Of a stretch of 64,000 bases of DNA, positions 51,658-60,897 are shown in pieces. Every line of letters begins with the position of its first letter. Within the stretch, counting starts at the first letter, position 1. The notes under the pieces were generated by a model, which made no database searches, was not told the DNA's origin, and saw nothing but the letters and a program-made list of their open reading frames with translations. Position numbers and translations under genes: made by a program. This stretch comes from Bacteroidia bacterium (GTDB lineage: Bacteria; Bacteroidota; Bacteroidia; UKL13-3), in the NCBI GenBank assembly GCA_019695215.1, contig JAIBAK010000001.1, positions 81,028-145,027 of the forward strand. Direction: 5' to 3'.

Positions 51658-52521
51658 TTAATGTATTTCAATATGATATGCCGCTTCAAATATACCATTG
51701 CCTTTTAATGATTGGATACCTTCTTTTTCTTCAAGTTTCCCGTTGTGGGTGGTGTAGTCGGCAAGGCCATACCAGGGTTCAATGCAAATGAAACGGGCCT
51801 CCGGTTTCTTCCAAATACCCAAGTACGGAAACCCATTGAATGAAACGGTAATGCAGTGGGGGTGCGCGGAAGAATGAAGAGTAACCGAGTTAGAATGTAG
51901 ATTTTTTAGCACCACCGCATCTTTTGTAAATAATAATTCATCAAGGGGCAACACATTTCCGCTGAGTACGGGTTCTTCTCTTAAATCAAAAAGTCCGTTG
52001 GTAAGCAGATGCCGGTTTAAATGTTCTTTCCGGTTAAACATAAGCGAATAATTATTTAACGTTTCATTTTCATATAACGGACATATAAATCCCGGATGCG
52101 CACCAATGGAAAAATACATCATTTCATCACCCGGGTTAATAACCTTATAAGTACAGCAAAGCGTGGAATGAACAAGTGTATATCCAAGTTCAAGATGAAA
52201 CATAAAGGGAAAACGTTGCAAAGTGCTTTGAGAATAGCTTAGTTTCAGCTTAACCGATTCTTTACTTTGGTTAATCACTGAAAATAGTTCGTTTCTGGCA
52301 AAACCATGCTGACTGCAGGTATAACTTTTGTTATTCCATATAAACGAATCGTTTTTTAGTTTACCAACAAACGGAAAAAGTACGGGAGCATGTCGGTTCC
52401 AATAAGAAGCATCAGCCTGCCACAATAACTCTTTCTGAATATCCTTGCGGTATATACTGGTAAGTTCCGCACCTTTCTCGCTGATGGATATTTTTAGAAA
52501 ATCATTTTCAAGCGTAATCAT
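51658..52521 (-). CDS. Aldose 1-epimerase family protein
   Basis: 287-aa galactose-mutarotase-like sandwich enzyme of the LacX/YeaD subgroup. It has QHGFARNELF, the SIGAHPGFICPL loop with its likely catalytic His, and a Trp-rich FICIEPWYGLAD near the end. It interconverts alpha/beta anomers of hexoses or hexose-6-phosphates. Its ATG overlaps the upstream DMT stop (52518-52521). Sugar specificity unknown. Confidence 0.9.
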   Translation of the reverse strand: MITLENDFLKISISEKGAELTSIYRKDIQKELLWQADASYWNRHAPVLFPFVGKLKNDSFIWNNKSYTCSQHGFARNELFSVINQSKESVKLKLSYSQSTLQRFPFMFHLELGYTLVHSTLCCTYKVINPGDEMMYFSIGAHPGFICPLYENETLNNYSLMFNRKEHLNRHLLTNGLFDLREEPVLSGNVLPLDELLFTKDAVVLKNLHSNSVTLHSSAHPHCITVSFNGFPYLGIWKKPEARFICIEPWYGLADYTTHNGKLEEKEGIQSLKGNGIFEAAYHIEIH

Positions 52522-53372
52522 GTTGCTTTGTTTTTTGTGGTGTATGAAAGAAACAGATTCAGTACCATTCCGCCAATAATCAATACCATTCCAATTAAAC
52601 TCCAGTGGTTAAATGTTTCACCAAAAAGAAAATACCCGGTTGCCAGTGCGTAAATTGTTCCCAGGTAAGTAAGTATAGAAACATCCGAGACACGCTCGAG
52701 CTGATAAGACTTAGTCATAAAATATTGGCCAAACTGAGTGAAAACTCCGGTTGCAATCAACAATCCCCAATCGGTAAGGGTGGGAGTGGTCCAGTTCGTA
52801 AGGGTGTAGGGAGTAACAAACGGAAGGGTAACCAATGGAAAATAAAATACAATAACCAGCGCGTGGTCCGACTGATTCACCCTTCTAATACAACTATAAG
52901 CCAATCCGGACATGAGGGCAGAGAACATGCCCAGTAAAAGCAACCCATTACTGATGCGTGGGTCAAAACCTTTTACCAATACTACTCCCGCAAAAGATAA
53001 AATAGTAAAAAGCCAGTTGCGAAGAGTCAGGCGGTCGTCTAACAAAAAATACGCGAATATGAGCGTAAAAACAGGAGAGAGGTACTGAATGGTAACAGCA
53101 CTGGCTAACGGAATTTTTTGCACGGTGATGATATAGCATAATAATCCGGCAAAACCGGCCAACCCGCGAAGCACAAGCCATTTTCGATCATTTCCCCAGG
53201 GACTGATATGTTGTTTTCGCAGAAAATACAGTGTTATAAGAAAAGTAATGATAGAACGAACAAATACAATTTGATGAGCCGGAATATGATTCAGGTATTT
53301 TATACAAAGATTCATGCCGGCATAATACACGGTTGCCTGCAGCATATACCTTATTCCGGGGCGTAGTTTCAT
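52518..53372 (-). CDS. DMT-family transporter (EamA)
   Basis: 284 aa from ATG 53372 (a TTG 12 nt upstream is the alternative). Ten membrane helices in two EamA repeats (about 1-135 and 145-284). The first repeat has RSIITFLITLYF and VQKIPLASAVTIQYLSPVF, the second the YLGTIYALATGYFLFGETF helix. The family exports amino acids, nucleotides or amines. ATGA overlap with the epimerase gene downstream indicates coupling; function not predicted further. Confidence 0.9.
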   Translation of the reverse strand: MKLRPGIRYMLQATVYYAGMNLCIKYLNHIPAHQIVFVRSIITFLITLYFLRKQHISPWGNDRKWLVLRGLAGFAGLLCYIITVQKIPLASAVTIQYLSPVFTLIFAYFLLDDRLTLRNWLFTILSFAGVVLVKGFDPRISNGLLLLGMFSALMSGLAYSCIRRVNQSDHALVIVFYFPLVTLPFVTPYTLTNWTTPTLTDWGLLIATGVFTQFGQYFMTKSYQLERVSDVSILTYLGTIYALATGYFLFGETFNHWSLIGMVLIIGGMVLNLFLSYTTKNKAT

Positions 53373-53408
53373 TATGCGTTGCAAGATACGCTGCCTTGAT
53401 GTAAATGA

Positions 53409-53438
53409 AAAAGCCTTCCCTGTAAAGAGAAGGCTTTT
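53409..53438 (-). terminator. Intrinsic terminator of the lipoprotein gene
   Basis: Perfect 10-bp arms (53409-53418, 53429-53438) of AAAAGCCTTC and GAAGGCTTTT around a 10-nt loop, 20 nt past the lipoprotein stop. Confidence 0.82.
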
Positions 53439-53457
53439 GTATAAGTTGTTTTAAAGT

Positions 53458-54294
53458 CTATCGGAGTGTAATGGTTTTTGTTCTGTTCTTATAGGTAATC
53501 CGGGCAATCTTATCGCAGGGTTCATTTCCAATCGGATCAAAATCCAATTCCATTGAGTTGCCGTTTGAATTGGTAATAGTGGTTTTACCGCTCACAATGC
53601 GAGGGCAGCCAATTTTCTTTTTTAATGCTTTAGTAATGTTCACCGAGAAATTTTTTCCTCTTCGGCTCACACCATTGGCAGATCCGGTAATCAGGTACAC
53701 ATCGTCAAACGGATTAAGTGTGGCATCGCCTTCTATGCGGTCAATTTCTCCCTGCGAACTCCAGGTAATAGTTCCGGTAGAGGTGATGGCGCTGGCACCG
53801 GTAACAACGTAGGAATATTTAAAATGTCCGGATGCATTACCCAAATTTGTAACCGTGCGGGTTCCGGTGTACTGAACATCGTTTACATAATAATTCAGCA
53901 GGGTAATAACCAAGGTAGATCCCTGCGTACGATATGCGCCCGTAAACTCGGCTCTTATTTTTCCTTTTCTGTAATTTCCGTCAGAGCATAAGCAACCCGA
54001 AGAACTGCTTGAGTCGGAAAATGTGATTTCAAGAACTTTCGGGTTTGAGCTGATATCGGTATAAACCGAGGCGCAGGCCGGTAAAATCGAAATATTCACT
54101 TTGCCAAAGCCGGGTTTATCCTGCGCCTGATTATCTACATTGTCGTGAATGTTTGAAAACTCACCGTCAAGCAATGCCTGATCTTCGGCCGATTGGAAAA
54201 TCTCTTCTAAGTCTTCTTTATCCCTGTTGCAGGAAACATTCACTAAACTCCCCGACAGGGTAAGCATCAGTGCAAAAAGTGTAATTTTTTTCAT
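53458..54294 (-). CDS. Lipoprotein of unknown function (278 aa)
   Basis: A signal peptide of 22 residues ends in VNVSCN, a lipobox with the lipid-anchored Cys at 22. The mature part is acidic at first (DKEDLEEIFQSAEDQALLDGEF), then beta-rich with TGT and ITS repeats. Four conserved-looking Cys (positions near 76, 101, 103, and the pair of CP/CD near 231 and 260) may form disulfides. Likely at the inner leaflet of the outer membrane. It lies alone between terminators. Confidence 0.75.
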   Translation of the reverse strand: MKKITLFALMLTLSGSLVNVSCNRDKEDLEEIFQSAEDQALLDGEFSNIHDNVDNQAQDKPGFGKVNISILPACASVYTDISSNPKVLEITFSDSSSSSGCLCSDGNYRKGKIRAEFTGAYRTQGSTLVITLLNYYVNDVQYTGTRTVTNLGNASGHFKYSYVVTGASAITSTGTITWSSQGEIDRIEGDATLNPFDDVYLITGSANGVSRRGKNFSVNITKALKKKIGCPRIVSGKTTITNSNGNSMELDFDPIGNEPCDKIARITYKNRTKTITLR

Positions 54295-54337
54295 ATAGTG
54301 GTATTTTTGTGGTTAGAGTTATAAGTTGAGTGAAAGT

Positions 54338-55534
54338 TTAACCGTTGTTACAAATTTCTGAAATACTTTCATTAATCACACCACATGCCCACTCAATTTG
54401 TTCACAGGTAATGGTTAAAGGCGGTGAAATGCGCAGTTTATTGGTGGCAAAAAGGAACCAGTCGGTAATAAGGCCTTTTTCAATACAGCGGTCAATAATC
54501 TTTTTATTTGTTTCAAATGAATCAAATTCAAGCGCCAGCATAAGGCCTTTTCCGCTCAGGCTGCGAATGGCAGCATGAGAAAGTAATGAACGGAATAAAG
54601 CTTCTTTGCTGCTTATTTCACTTATAAGTGACGAGGTGGTTAATTCATGGAGTACTGCCATAGCCGAGGCACAACTTACAGGATGTCCTCCAAAGGTAGT
54701 GATATGCCCCAGATACGGGTCGTTTGTAAAGGACTGCATTATATTCCGGTCGGTAATAAGCGCGCCTATGGGCATTCCGCCTCCCATTCCTTTAGCCAGC
54801 ATCAGCATATCGGGAACTACATCATATTGTTCAAAAGCAAACAAAGAACCTGTGCGGCCAAAACCTGTTTGTATTTCATCAAAAATGAGCAGTGTGCCGG
54901 TTTCGAGTGTTCGTTCTCTTAATTTTTTAAGATATTTTTTCTGTGCAGGTAAATACCCGGCCTCACCCTGCACCGGCTCAATAAACACGCAGGCTGTTTT
55001 TGGGGTGATAAGTGTTAAATCCTTTTCCTGATTAAAACGAATAAAGCGTATATCGGGCAACAAAGGGCGAAATGCGTTTTTAAAATACTCTTCACTGTTT
55101 AAACTTAAAGCTCCCTGTGTGCTTCCATGGTAGGATTGCCTGCAGGCAATAATTTCAGATTTTCCGTTGTACCTTTTGGCTAATTTCATAGCTGCTTCGG
55201 TTACCTCGGCTCCCGAATTTAAAAAATATACCGAGTTTAAGGATGAAGGCAGTGTTTGACTAAGTGCCGTTGCAAGCTGCACCTGCGGACTCTGTACATA
55301 TTCGCCATAAACCATCAGGTGCATATAGCGGTCAAGCTGCTGCCGGATGGCGGCCAAAACTGCCGGATGGCGATGCCCGATATTGCTTACCGAAATTCCT
55401 GAAATCAGGTCAAGGTATTTTTTGCCGCTTACATCAAACAGGAACACACCTTCCGCTTTTTCAATCTCCAGCATAAGGGGTGCATCGGAAGTTTGAGCCA
55501 CATGTCGCAAAAAAAGTTGACGATTACTGATCAT
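54338..55534 (-). CDS. Class III (acetylornithine-type) aminotransferase
   Basis: 398 aa from ATG 55534 (M8 of the longest frame, chosen because the upstream Met precedes a Leu-rich non-family stretch). PLP-dependent fold I; VFIEPVQGEAGYLPA, LIFDEIQTGFGRTGSLFAFE with the conserved Asp, and DMLMLAKGMGGGMPIGA, where the PLP-binding Lys is, are the family motifs. Substrate could be acetylornithine, GABA, or another omega-amino donor; no arginine genes adjoin. Divergent from the flippase gene (63 nt). Confidence 0.9.
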   Translation of the reverse strand: MISNRQLFLRHVAQTSDAPLMLEIEKAEGVFLFDVSGKKYLDLISGISVSNIGHRHPAVLAAIRQQLDRYMHLMVYGEYVQSPQVQLATALSQTLPSSLNSVYFLNSGAEVTEAAMKLAKRYNGKSEIIACRQSYHGSTQGALSLNSEEYFKNAFRPLLPDIRFIRFNQEKDLTLITPKTACVFIEPVQGEAGYLPAQKKYLKKLRERTLETGTLLIFDEIQTGFGRTGSLFAFEQYDVVPDMLMLAKGMGGGMPIGALITDRNIMQSFTNDPYLGHITTFGGHPVSCASAMAVLHELTTSSLISEISSKEALFRSLLSHAAIRSLSGKGLMLALEFDSFETNKKIIDRCIEKGLITDWFLFATNKLRISPPLTITCEQIEWACGVINESISEICNNG

Positions 55535-55597
55535 GTGTACAAAACTAAGCAGCAATACGCGGTGAACACAACCTTTTTCGCTTTTTTTGAATACAAA

Positions 55598-56935
55598 ATG
55601 TTAATTCCCTTTTTTAACCGCATTTTTAAGAGTGAACATACTGCCGAATTGCTACGGGGCGGGGTATATGCAGTTTTTTTCAGAATGCTCTCCTTTTTTA
55701 GCGGACTGCTGATAACCTCCATCATTGTAAGGTATTACGGGGTTCAATCATATGGGGTGTACGTGTTGTTTATTAGTTTTTGGGGAATAGGTGCTTTTGC
55801 CGGTAGGTTTAGCTTAGATACTGCTGTAAATAAATACATCGCTCTTCATCAGGCAGCCGGAAAGTTTGATTTAATTAAACCTACCCTGCAAAAAGCTATG
55901 AGATTATCATTGGGAGCCTCGGTTCTGGCTGCACTCTTTGTCTTTATTCTGGCTACACCTATTGCCATTTATTTTTTTAAAGATGCAAGCCTTGTTGTGT
56001 ATGTGAGAATTTTCTGCTGGTTTATTATTCCAATTACTTCAGGAATGATTTTACAAAGCGGGCTGGGCGCAACGAAAAAAGTAAAATCGTTTGCATTCTC
56101 TTCATTTGCCTCCAACAATCTGGTGGTACTTCTGTTGCTTTTAGTAACTGTATTTTTCAGCAGGCATTTTTTTACTCCGGTTTGGCTTGCGGCCCTCGCA
56201 TCGGTAATTGTATGGTTAACGGCTCAGGTTTTATGGATAAAAAATTCAACGGCCTTATCTGCTCAAAAACTTCCGGAGGGTGAAACTAACAAACTGATAC
56301 AATTGGCCCGGCCGGTATTTTTTTCTTCGGTTTGGGTGGTAGTTAGTCACTACGTGCCATTGCTGCTGCTTGGGTATTTTACCGATATAGTGCAGGTGGG
56401 GTTGTTTGAGGGAGCTTTTCGTTTAAGTAAGTTGGTTATCATCGGGCTGTTTTTGGTAAACACTATTGCCGCAACAAAATTTACCGAATTATTGCATAAG
56501 GAAGATAACAATGAGTTGCAGCGTTTGTTGCAGCACAAAGCGATGATTGTATCCGGAGTTGCGGTTGTGGTTTTTATTTTGTTTTTATTTTTTCCGGAGA
56601 TATGGCTGAGGTTACTTCACGAACAATTTGCAGCCGGCCGTTCGGCTTTTATTATTCTCGGGTTGGCACAATTGGTAAATGCACTGGCAGGTTCCGTAAA
56701 TATTTTACTGACGATGGCCGGGTACGAAAAACAACTGATGCGAATAAATATGTTAGGTGTTTTGTTAAGCACGGGTTTATCATTTATACTCATTCCATCC
56801 ATGCAATTAGAAGGCGCTGCCATTGCCCGTAGTGCCGGCATTATTCTGGTAAATGTGGCCGGGGGTATTTTTATTTACCGAAAAATAGGGGTGCTCACTT
56901 TTTGGTGGCCTTTTTTAAAAAGCAAAAGGGACTAA
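55598..56935 (+). CDS. Polysaccharide flippase-like membrane protein (MATE/MVF)
   Basis: 445 aa from ATG 55598; the longest frame adds 35 residues that overlap the divergent aminotransferase and lack the pattern. The segment GGVYAVFFRMLSFFSGLLITSIIV is the family opening, followed by about 12 membrane helices, such as FWGIGAFAGRFSLDTAVNKYIAL and LLLGYFTDIVQVGLFEGAFRLSKLV. Flippases of this type move lipid-linked oligosaccharides outward. No glycosyltransferase cluster is adjacent, so its cargo is unknown. Confidence 0.85.
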   Translation: MLIPFFNRIFKSEHTAELLRGGVYAVFFRMLSFFSGLLITSIIVRYYGVQSYGVYVLFISFWGIGAFAGRFSLDTAVNKYIALHQAAGKFDLIKPTLQKAMRLSLGASVLAALFVFILATPIAIYFFKDASLVVYVRIFCWFIIPITSGMILQSGLGATKKVKSFAFSSFASNNLVVLLLLLVTVFFSRHFFTPVWLAALASVIVWLTAQVLWIKNSTALSAQKLPEGETNKLIQLARPVFFSSVWVVVSHYVPLLLLGYFTDIVQVGLFEGAFRLSKLVIIGLFLVNTIAATKFTELLHKEDNNELQRLLQHKAMIVSGVAVVVFILFLFFPEIWLRLLHEQFAAGRSAFIILGLAQLVNALAGSVNILLTMAGYEKQLMRINMLGVLLSTGLSFILIPSMQLEGAAIARSAGIILVNVAGGIFIYRKIGVLTFWWPFLKSKRD

Positions 56936-56984
56936 AGCCCCTTCTGCCTGTGTAAACCTAAACCTTATTATAAAAACAATATCA

Positions 56985-57461
56985 TTACCTGCCCGGTGGT
57001 GGTCCGCCTGCGGGTGGTCCCATCCTTCGTTCACGTATTTTTCGAATCAGTTCGCGTTTAAAATCTTCTTCGGCCCGGTAAAGCAACAGAATTTTTTTAG
57101 ACGAAATCACTTTTTTGAACTCAATCTGATATTTTTTTATCAGGGCAACCTGAGCCTCTCTGAAACTAATCATTTCACCAATGCGTTTTTCGGCTTCCTG
57201 TTCGCTTAAATCTGCCGGTAATTCTTCTTCTTCGCTAAGCCTGTATTTTCTTCTTAACTCTTTCATTTCTGTTTCCATTTTGTTATAAATGGGCCAGAAT
57301 CCCTTCGCTTCTTCGGGGGTGAGTTGAAGCCTGTCGGTAATAAAAGCAATTTTCATAGCTTCTATCCGTTCCTTTGCAGGGCGTGCATCTCCCTGTGCCT
57401 GTACAGTTGCGGGCACAGTTAAAAGGCAAAAAAGCCATATTAATAACTTTACTTTTTTCAT
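56985..57461 (-). CDS. Spy/CpxP-like periplasmic protein
   Basis: 158 aa with a signal peptide (cut after VQA, before QGD). It is helical with repeated LTPEEAKGFWPIYNKME and SFREAQVALIKKYQIEFKKV, the LTxxQ-like elements of Spy chaperones in Bacteroidota sigma operons. The end is a Pro/Gly-rich tail GPPAGGPPPGR. It overlaps the putative anti-sigma gene by 4 nt. Its role in envelope stress or sigma sensing is inferred from position. Confidence 0.8.
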   Translation of the reverse strand: MKKVKLLIWLFCLLTVPATVQAQGDARPAKERIEAMKIAFITDRLQLTPEEAKGFWPIYNKMETEMKELRRKYRLSEEEELPADLSEQEAEKRIGEMISFREAQVALIKKYQIEFKKVISSKKILLLYRAEEDFKRELIRKIRERRMGPPAGGPPPGR

Positions 57462-58021
57462 AACTCCTCCAGTATTAATTGTTCATCGGCATTATCCAGA
57501 ATATATTGTTCAATAAGTGTATTGCTGTCGGGGGCACTGTTTACCGGCTTGTTTTTTACCGTTTCAGTTTCGGTGTAAACTTCGGCCACCAGATCAATAC
57601 TCACATTATTGTTTTCTAAGTAAGTGAAAATTTCATCATCCGTTGCCTGTTCAATTGAAACTGCTGTTTCGATACTGCGAGGTGCTGTTTTTGAAAGCAG
57701 CAAAACCAATCCGACAGCAAGCAGAGCTACCGCGGCTGCGGCAATACGGTTTATAAATGGGAAACGGATAATTCGCCCACCGGTTTTAATAGCATGACTT
57801 TTTGCAATAACCTTTGAAGGGAGCTGTTCAAAATATGCTTGCGGTACTTCAAATGCTGAATCTATTGTCTGTGACAATTGTGGTGTTTCACTACCCTTTA
57901 CCTGCATTAAAATACTTTGAGGTAATTCCTCAAAATAGGAGGGAGGCAGGGTAAACGGGTTGTTTTTAGGAAGTCCGTTTACAAATGCTTCTTCAGGCGA
58001 TATGGGATTTTGTGTATCCAT
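57458..58021 (-). CDS. Putative anti-sigma factor (single-span membrane protein)
   Basis: 187 aa. The N-terminal 80 residues, expected cytoplasmic, have repeated PPSYFEELPQSIL and VPQAYFEQLPSKVI-type motifs (a pattern seen in these operons, possibly sigma-binding). One membrane helix (about 90-112) is followed by a periplasmic part ending LEEL. No zinc motif of the ZAS type is seen. It is between the sigma factor and the Spy-like gene with a 4-nt overlap, so it is the likely negative regulator. Confidence 0.72.
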   Translation of the reverse strand: MDTQNPISPEEAFVNGLPKNNPFTLPPSYFEELPQSILMQVKGSETPQLSQTIDSAFEVPQAYFEQLPSKVIAKSHAIKTGGRIIRFPFINRIAAAAVALLAVGLVLLLSKTAPRSIETAVSIEQATDDEIFTYLENNNVSIDLVAEVYTETETVKNKPVNSAPDSNTLIEQYILDNADEQLILEEL

Positions 58022-58044
58022 TTTGGGTTAGAGCAATTCTCTTT

Positions 58045-58608
58045 CTAAAGGTTTAATGTGTGGTTAAAATAGGTTTCTATTTTTTTTACGGCATGGTGGT
58101 ACGATGCCTTAAGGGCACCTACCGAGGTATCTGTAATTTCTGCAATTTGTTCGTATGGTAATTCATCAAAGTAGCGCATATTAAAAACGGCTCGTTGTTT
58201 TTCCGGAAGCTCAAGAATGGCTAATTGCAGTTTTTTCTGTATCTGATTTCCGTTAAAACCAATTCCATTGGTAATTTGATGGGAGAGGTAGTGTTCGGCA
58301 TCTTCCATATTTACGTGCAGAGAGGCTTTTTTCTTATTAATAAAAGTAAGTGCTTCATTGGTGGCAACCCTAAACAGCCAGGTAAATAATTTCGATTCTT
58401 CCCTGAATCCGTCTAATTTTTCCCAGGCACGTATAAAGGTATTTTGTGTTACATCATCGGCATCGTCATGATCAATAACCAGTCTGCGCACATGCCAGTA
58501 AACCTTTTGCTGATATTTTTTAATAATTGCCTCAAACGCCTGTATCCGGCTTTCTTCCCTGCGAAAGGCCTCTATCAGTTCTTTATCGCTTGCCGCGGCT
58601 CCTGTCAT
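58045..58608 (-). CDS. ECF-type RNA polymerase sigma factor
   Basis: 187-aa sigma-70 family protein. Region 2: YWHVRRLVIDHDDADDVTQNTFIRAWEKL then FRVATNEALTFINKK; region 4: AILELPEKQRAVFNMRYFDELPYEQIAEITDTSVGALKASYHHAVKKI. No region 1 or 3, so it is ECF-type. It leads the three-gene operon (23 nt to the anti-sigma). Its own promoter would be expected to be autoregulated; no repeated motif was identified. Confidence 0.95.
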   Translation of the reverse strand: MTGAAASDKELIEAFRREESRIQAFEAIIKKYQQKVYWHVRRLVIDHDDADDVTQNTFIRAWEKLDGFREESKLFTWLFRVATNEALTFINKKKASLHVNMEDAEHYLSHQITNGIGFNGNQIQKKLQLAILELPEKQRAVFNMRYFDELPYEQIAEITDTSVGALKASYHHAVKKIETYFNHTLNL

Positions 58609-58665
58609 GTAGTTTCCGGTTTACTTTGTTTCTGATAGCTTAGAGTTAAAAAGGTTTAACCGGAT

Positions 58666-58992
58666 TTATTTTAATTTTTCATTTTCCTTATGCCGGTTCG
58701 AATCACGCAGCGTTTTTTTATCCATGTTCTTCTTAAATGCCTCGGTCAGATTCACCCCGGTTTGGTTGGCAAGGCATATCAGTACCCACAACACATCCGC
58801 CATTTCATCTGCCAGGTCAACTTTGGTATCGCTTTCCTTAAATGATTGTTCTCCGTATTTTCTGGCCATAAGACGGGCCACCTCGCCCACCTCTTCCATC
58901 AAAATAGCCGTATTGGTAAGCTCGCTAAAATAACGGACTCCTGTGGTTTTTATCCAGCCATCAACTGTTTCCTGTGCTTCCTGTATAGTCAT
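58666..58992 (-). CDS. MazG-like nucleotide pyrophosphohydrolase
   Basis: 108-aa all-alpha NTP pyrophosphohydrolase. The Mg2+ site is EEVGEVARLMA (ExxE) and DEMADVLWVLICLAN (ExxD). The single-domain size is typical of house-cleaning MazG-type enzymes. It is 59 nt downstream of dtd on the same strand. It hydrolyses non-canonical NTPs. Confidence 0.9.
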   Translation of the reverse strand: MTIQEAQETVDGWIKTTGVRYFSELTNTAILMEEVGEVARLMARKYGEQSFKESDTKVDLADEMADVLWVLICLANQTGVNLTEAFKKNMDKKTLRDSNRHKENEKLK

Positions 58993-59051
58993 GTTTTATA
59001 ATTTTTATTACAATTCAAACACTCACAAACTCACAAATTCATCTCTCACCA

Positions 59052-59504
59052 TCACTCCCTATTCCTCGAATCCATCACAATGGTAACAGGTCCGTCATTT
59101 ATTAATGCTACTTTCATATCGGCACCAAATTGTCCCGTAGCTATTTTATTTCCGAGTTCTTTTTCCAGCAGCGTTATCAGGTATTGAAATAAAGGAATCG
59201 CTTTTTCGGGTCGGGCTGCTTTTATATACGAAGGGCGGTTTCCTTTTTTGGTAGAGGCATGTAAGGTAAACTGACTTACCAGCAATACTGTTCCTTTTGC
59301 ATCCTTAATGTTTTTATTCATTACCCCGTTTTCATCAGGGAAAATGCGCAGGTTGCAGATTTTGCTACAGAGCCATTCGGCATCTTCATTCCTATCTGCA
59401 TCTTCAATTCCGGCCAGTATCATCAGTCCTTTTCCTATGGAAGAAAAAAGTTGTTCATCTATAGTTACCGATGCCTGATTTACCCGTTGGATTACTACGC
59501 GCAT
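59052..59504 (-). CDS. dtd: D-aminoacyl-tRNA deacylase
   Basis: 150 aa. It removes D-amino acids wrongly attached to tRNA. The two signature motifs are SQFTLHASTKKGNRPSY (cross-subunit SQxT) and INDGPVTIVMDSR (GP motif). The dimeric chain is of normal length. It follows rsgA by 9 nt in the crcB-rsgA-dtd run. Confidence 0.95.
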   Translation of the reverse strand: MRVVIQRVNQASVTIDEQLFSSIGKGLMILAGIEDADRNEDAEWLCSKICNLRIFPDENGVMNKNIKDAKGTVLLVSQFTLHASTKKGNRPSYIKAARPEKAIPLFQYLITLLEKELGNKIATGQFGADMKVALINDGPVTIVMDSRNRE

Positions 59505-59513
59505 AAATTTATT

Positions 59514-60434
59514 CTAATGGTGAATATCTTCATTGCGAAGCATACTCAGGTAGTTTCGGTAACGTTCTTCGTCCAGTTTTCCTTCTTGCAGTGCTTTTAA
59601 TACAGCGCAGCCCGGTTCGTTTACATGCTGGCAATTGTTGAAGCGGCAATTGTTCAGAAGTGCCCTCATTTCCGGGAAATAGTGCGAGAGTTCCTGCTCC
59701 GAGATATCAACCAACCCTAAATCTTTAATTCCGGGAGTGTCGATAATAAAACTGCCGGGCATCAACTCAAACATTTCGGCAAAGGTGGTGGTGTGCATTC
59801 CTTTTTCTGAATAGGCAGAGACCTCGCCAGTCTTGCGTTCAGTTTCCGGATGAATGGCATTAATGAGTGAAGATTTTCCAACTCCCGAATGACCTGCCAG
59901 CAGTGTAACATGGCCTTCGAGTAATTTTTTTATATCAGTTATCCCTTCCTTTTTTACTGCCGAGGTACGAATTGTTTTATAGCCGAGCGATTGATAGAGT
60001 TTTTCATATTCAGAAAGAATATGTTTTGCCTCCTCGTTATATAAATCAATTTTATTGAACGCTATAGTTACGGGAATATGATACGCCTCGGCCGTAACCA
60101 GAAAACGGTCAATAAACCCGGTACTGGTTCTCGGATAAAACAGGGTTACGATGAGCAGAGCCTGATCAATATTGGCAGCGAGCACCTGTGTTTGCTTGGA
60201 AAGGTTGTTTGATTTACGAATGATGTAATTGTTCCGGTCCTTTAATTCGGTAATTATTCCGGTTTCTTTCTCGGGCTCCCGTTCAATTGTTACTATATCG
60301 CCTACGGCAATAGGGTTGGTATGTTTAATACCATCTAATCTGAATTTTCCTTTCAGGCGGCATTCCATATAAGTGCCATTTTCCAAACGAACCGTGTACC
60401 AGCTTCCGGTTGATTTGGTCACAATGCCTTTCAT
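59514..60434 (-). CDS. rsgA: Ribosome small subunit GTPase
   Basis: Circularly permuted GTPase that helps mature the 30S subunit. 306 aa. An OB-fold N-terminal domain (about 1-70) precedes the G domain: IAFNKIDLYNEE (G4), TSAVKKEG (G5), then P-loop GHSGVGKSSLIN (G1) and DTPGIKDLG (G3). The C-terminal zinc motif is NNCRFNNCQHVNEPGC. Its start overlaps crcB's end by 4 nt (ATGA). Confidence 0.96.
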   Translation of the reverse strand: MKGIVTKSTGSWYTVRLENGTYMECRLKGKFRLDGIKHTNPIAVGDIVTIEREPEKETGIITELKDRNNYIIRKSNNLSKQTQVLAANIDQALLIVTLFYPRTSTGFIDRFLVTAEAYHIPVTIAFNKIDLYNEEAKHILSEYEKLYQSLGYKTIRTSAVKKEGITDIKKLLEGHVTLLAGHSGVGKSSLINAIHPETERKTGEVSAYSEKGMHTTTFAEMFELMPGSFIIDTPGIKDLGLVDISEQELSHYFPEMRALLNNCRFNNCQHVNEPGCAVLKALQEGKLDEERYRNYLSMLRNEDIHH

Positions 60435-60799
60435 ATTCCGGAGATTTTGTAGCCGATAAAAACCAGAGCAAATCCGCCTATATTGGTGAGTAAAATATAG
60501 GAGGCGGCAATAAAATATGCTTTAGCCTGTAACAGGTGAAATGTTTCGAGTCCGAATGAGGAAAACGTAGTGAAGCCACCCAGCACACCGGTAATAAGAA
60601 AAAAATAAAATGAACGGTCGGCTACATTTTTATTAAGTAAAGCCCATAGAAGTCCGATGGCAAAACAGCCGATTAAATTTACGGCAAAGGTGTGCCACGG
60701 AAACTGAGATACATCGCGCACGCCCACCCATTGGCCAATTAAATACCTGAACACTGAACCAAGGGCACCGCCCAACCCAACCCAAATCAAAGGATTCAT
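60431..60799 (-). CDS. crcB: Fluoride efflux channel
   Basis: 122-aa Fluc channel protein, dimeric in the inner membrane. Four helices; GGALGSVFRYLIG at the start and GVLGGFTTFSSFGLETFHL (the Phe-rich TFSS break) in the middle. There is a single crcB here. No fluoride riboswitch was recognised in the 98 nt upstream. Its ATGA overlap with rsgA gives a coupled pair. Confidence 0.95.
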   Translation of the reverse strand: MNPLIWVGLGGALGSVFRYLIGQWVGVRDVSQFPWHTFAVNLIGCFAIGLLWALLNKNVADRSFYFFLITGVLGGFTTFSSFGLETFHLLQAKAYFIAASYILLTNIGGFALVFIGYKISGI

Positions 60800-60897
60800 G
60801 GGATAAAGATACGGGATTCGCTTAAAAGTGCAGAAATATGAACCGGAATTAGGTGAAAAAATACTAACTTTATAGATGATTAGTTTTATTTGCTCTT

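Noticed and set aside
59000-59051. Tandem repeat of ACTCACAA-type units before the dtd stop
   Set aside because: Only about two imperfect units of a simple A/C-rich string are present, too little to be called a repeat.
60800-60897. Fluoride riboswitch upstream of crcB
   Set aside because: The 98 nt before the crcB start show none of the conserved crcB-motif core (no paired GGUGAUG-type segment and matching 3' arm). Only ordinary AT-rich spacer is seen.
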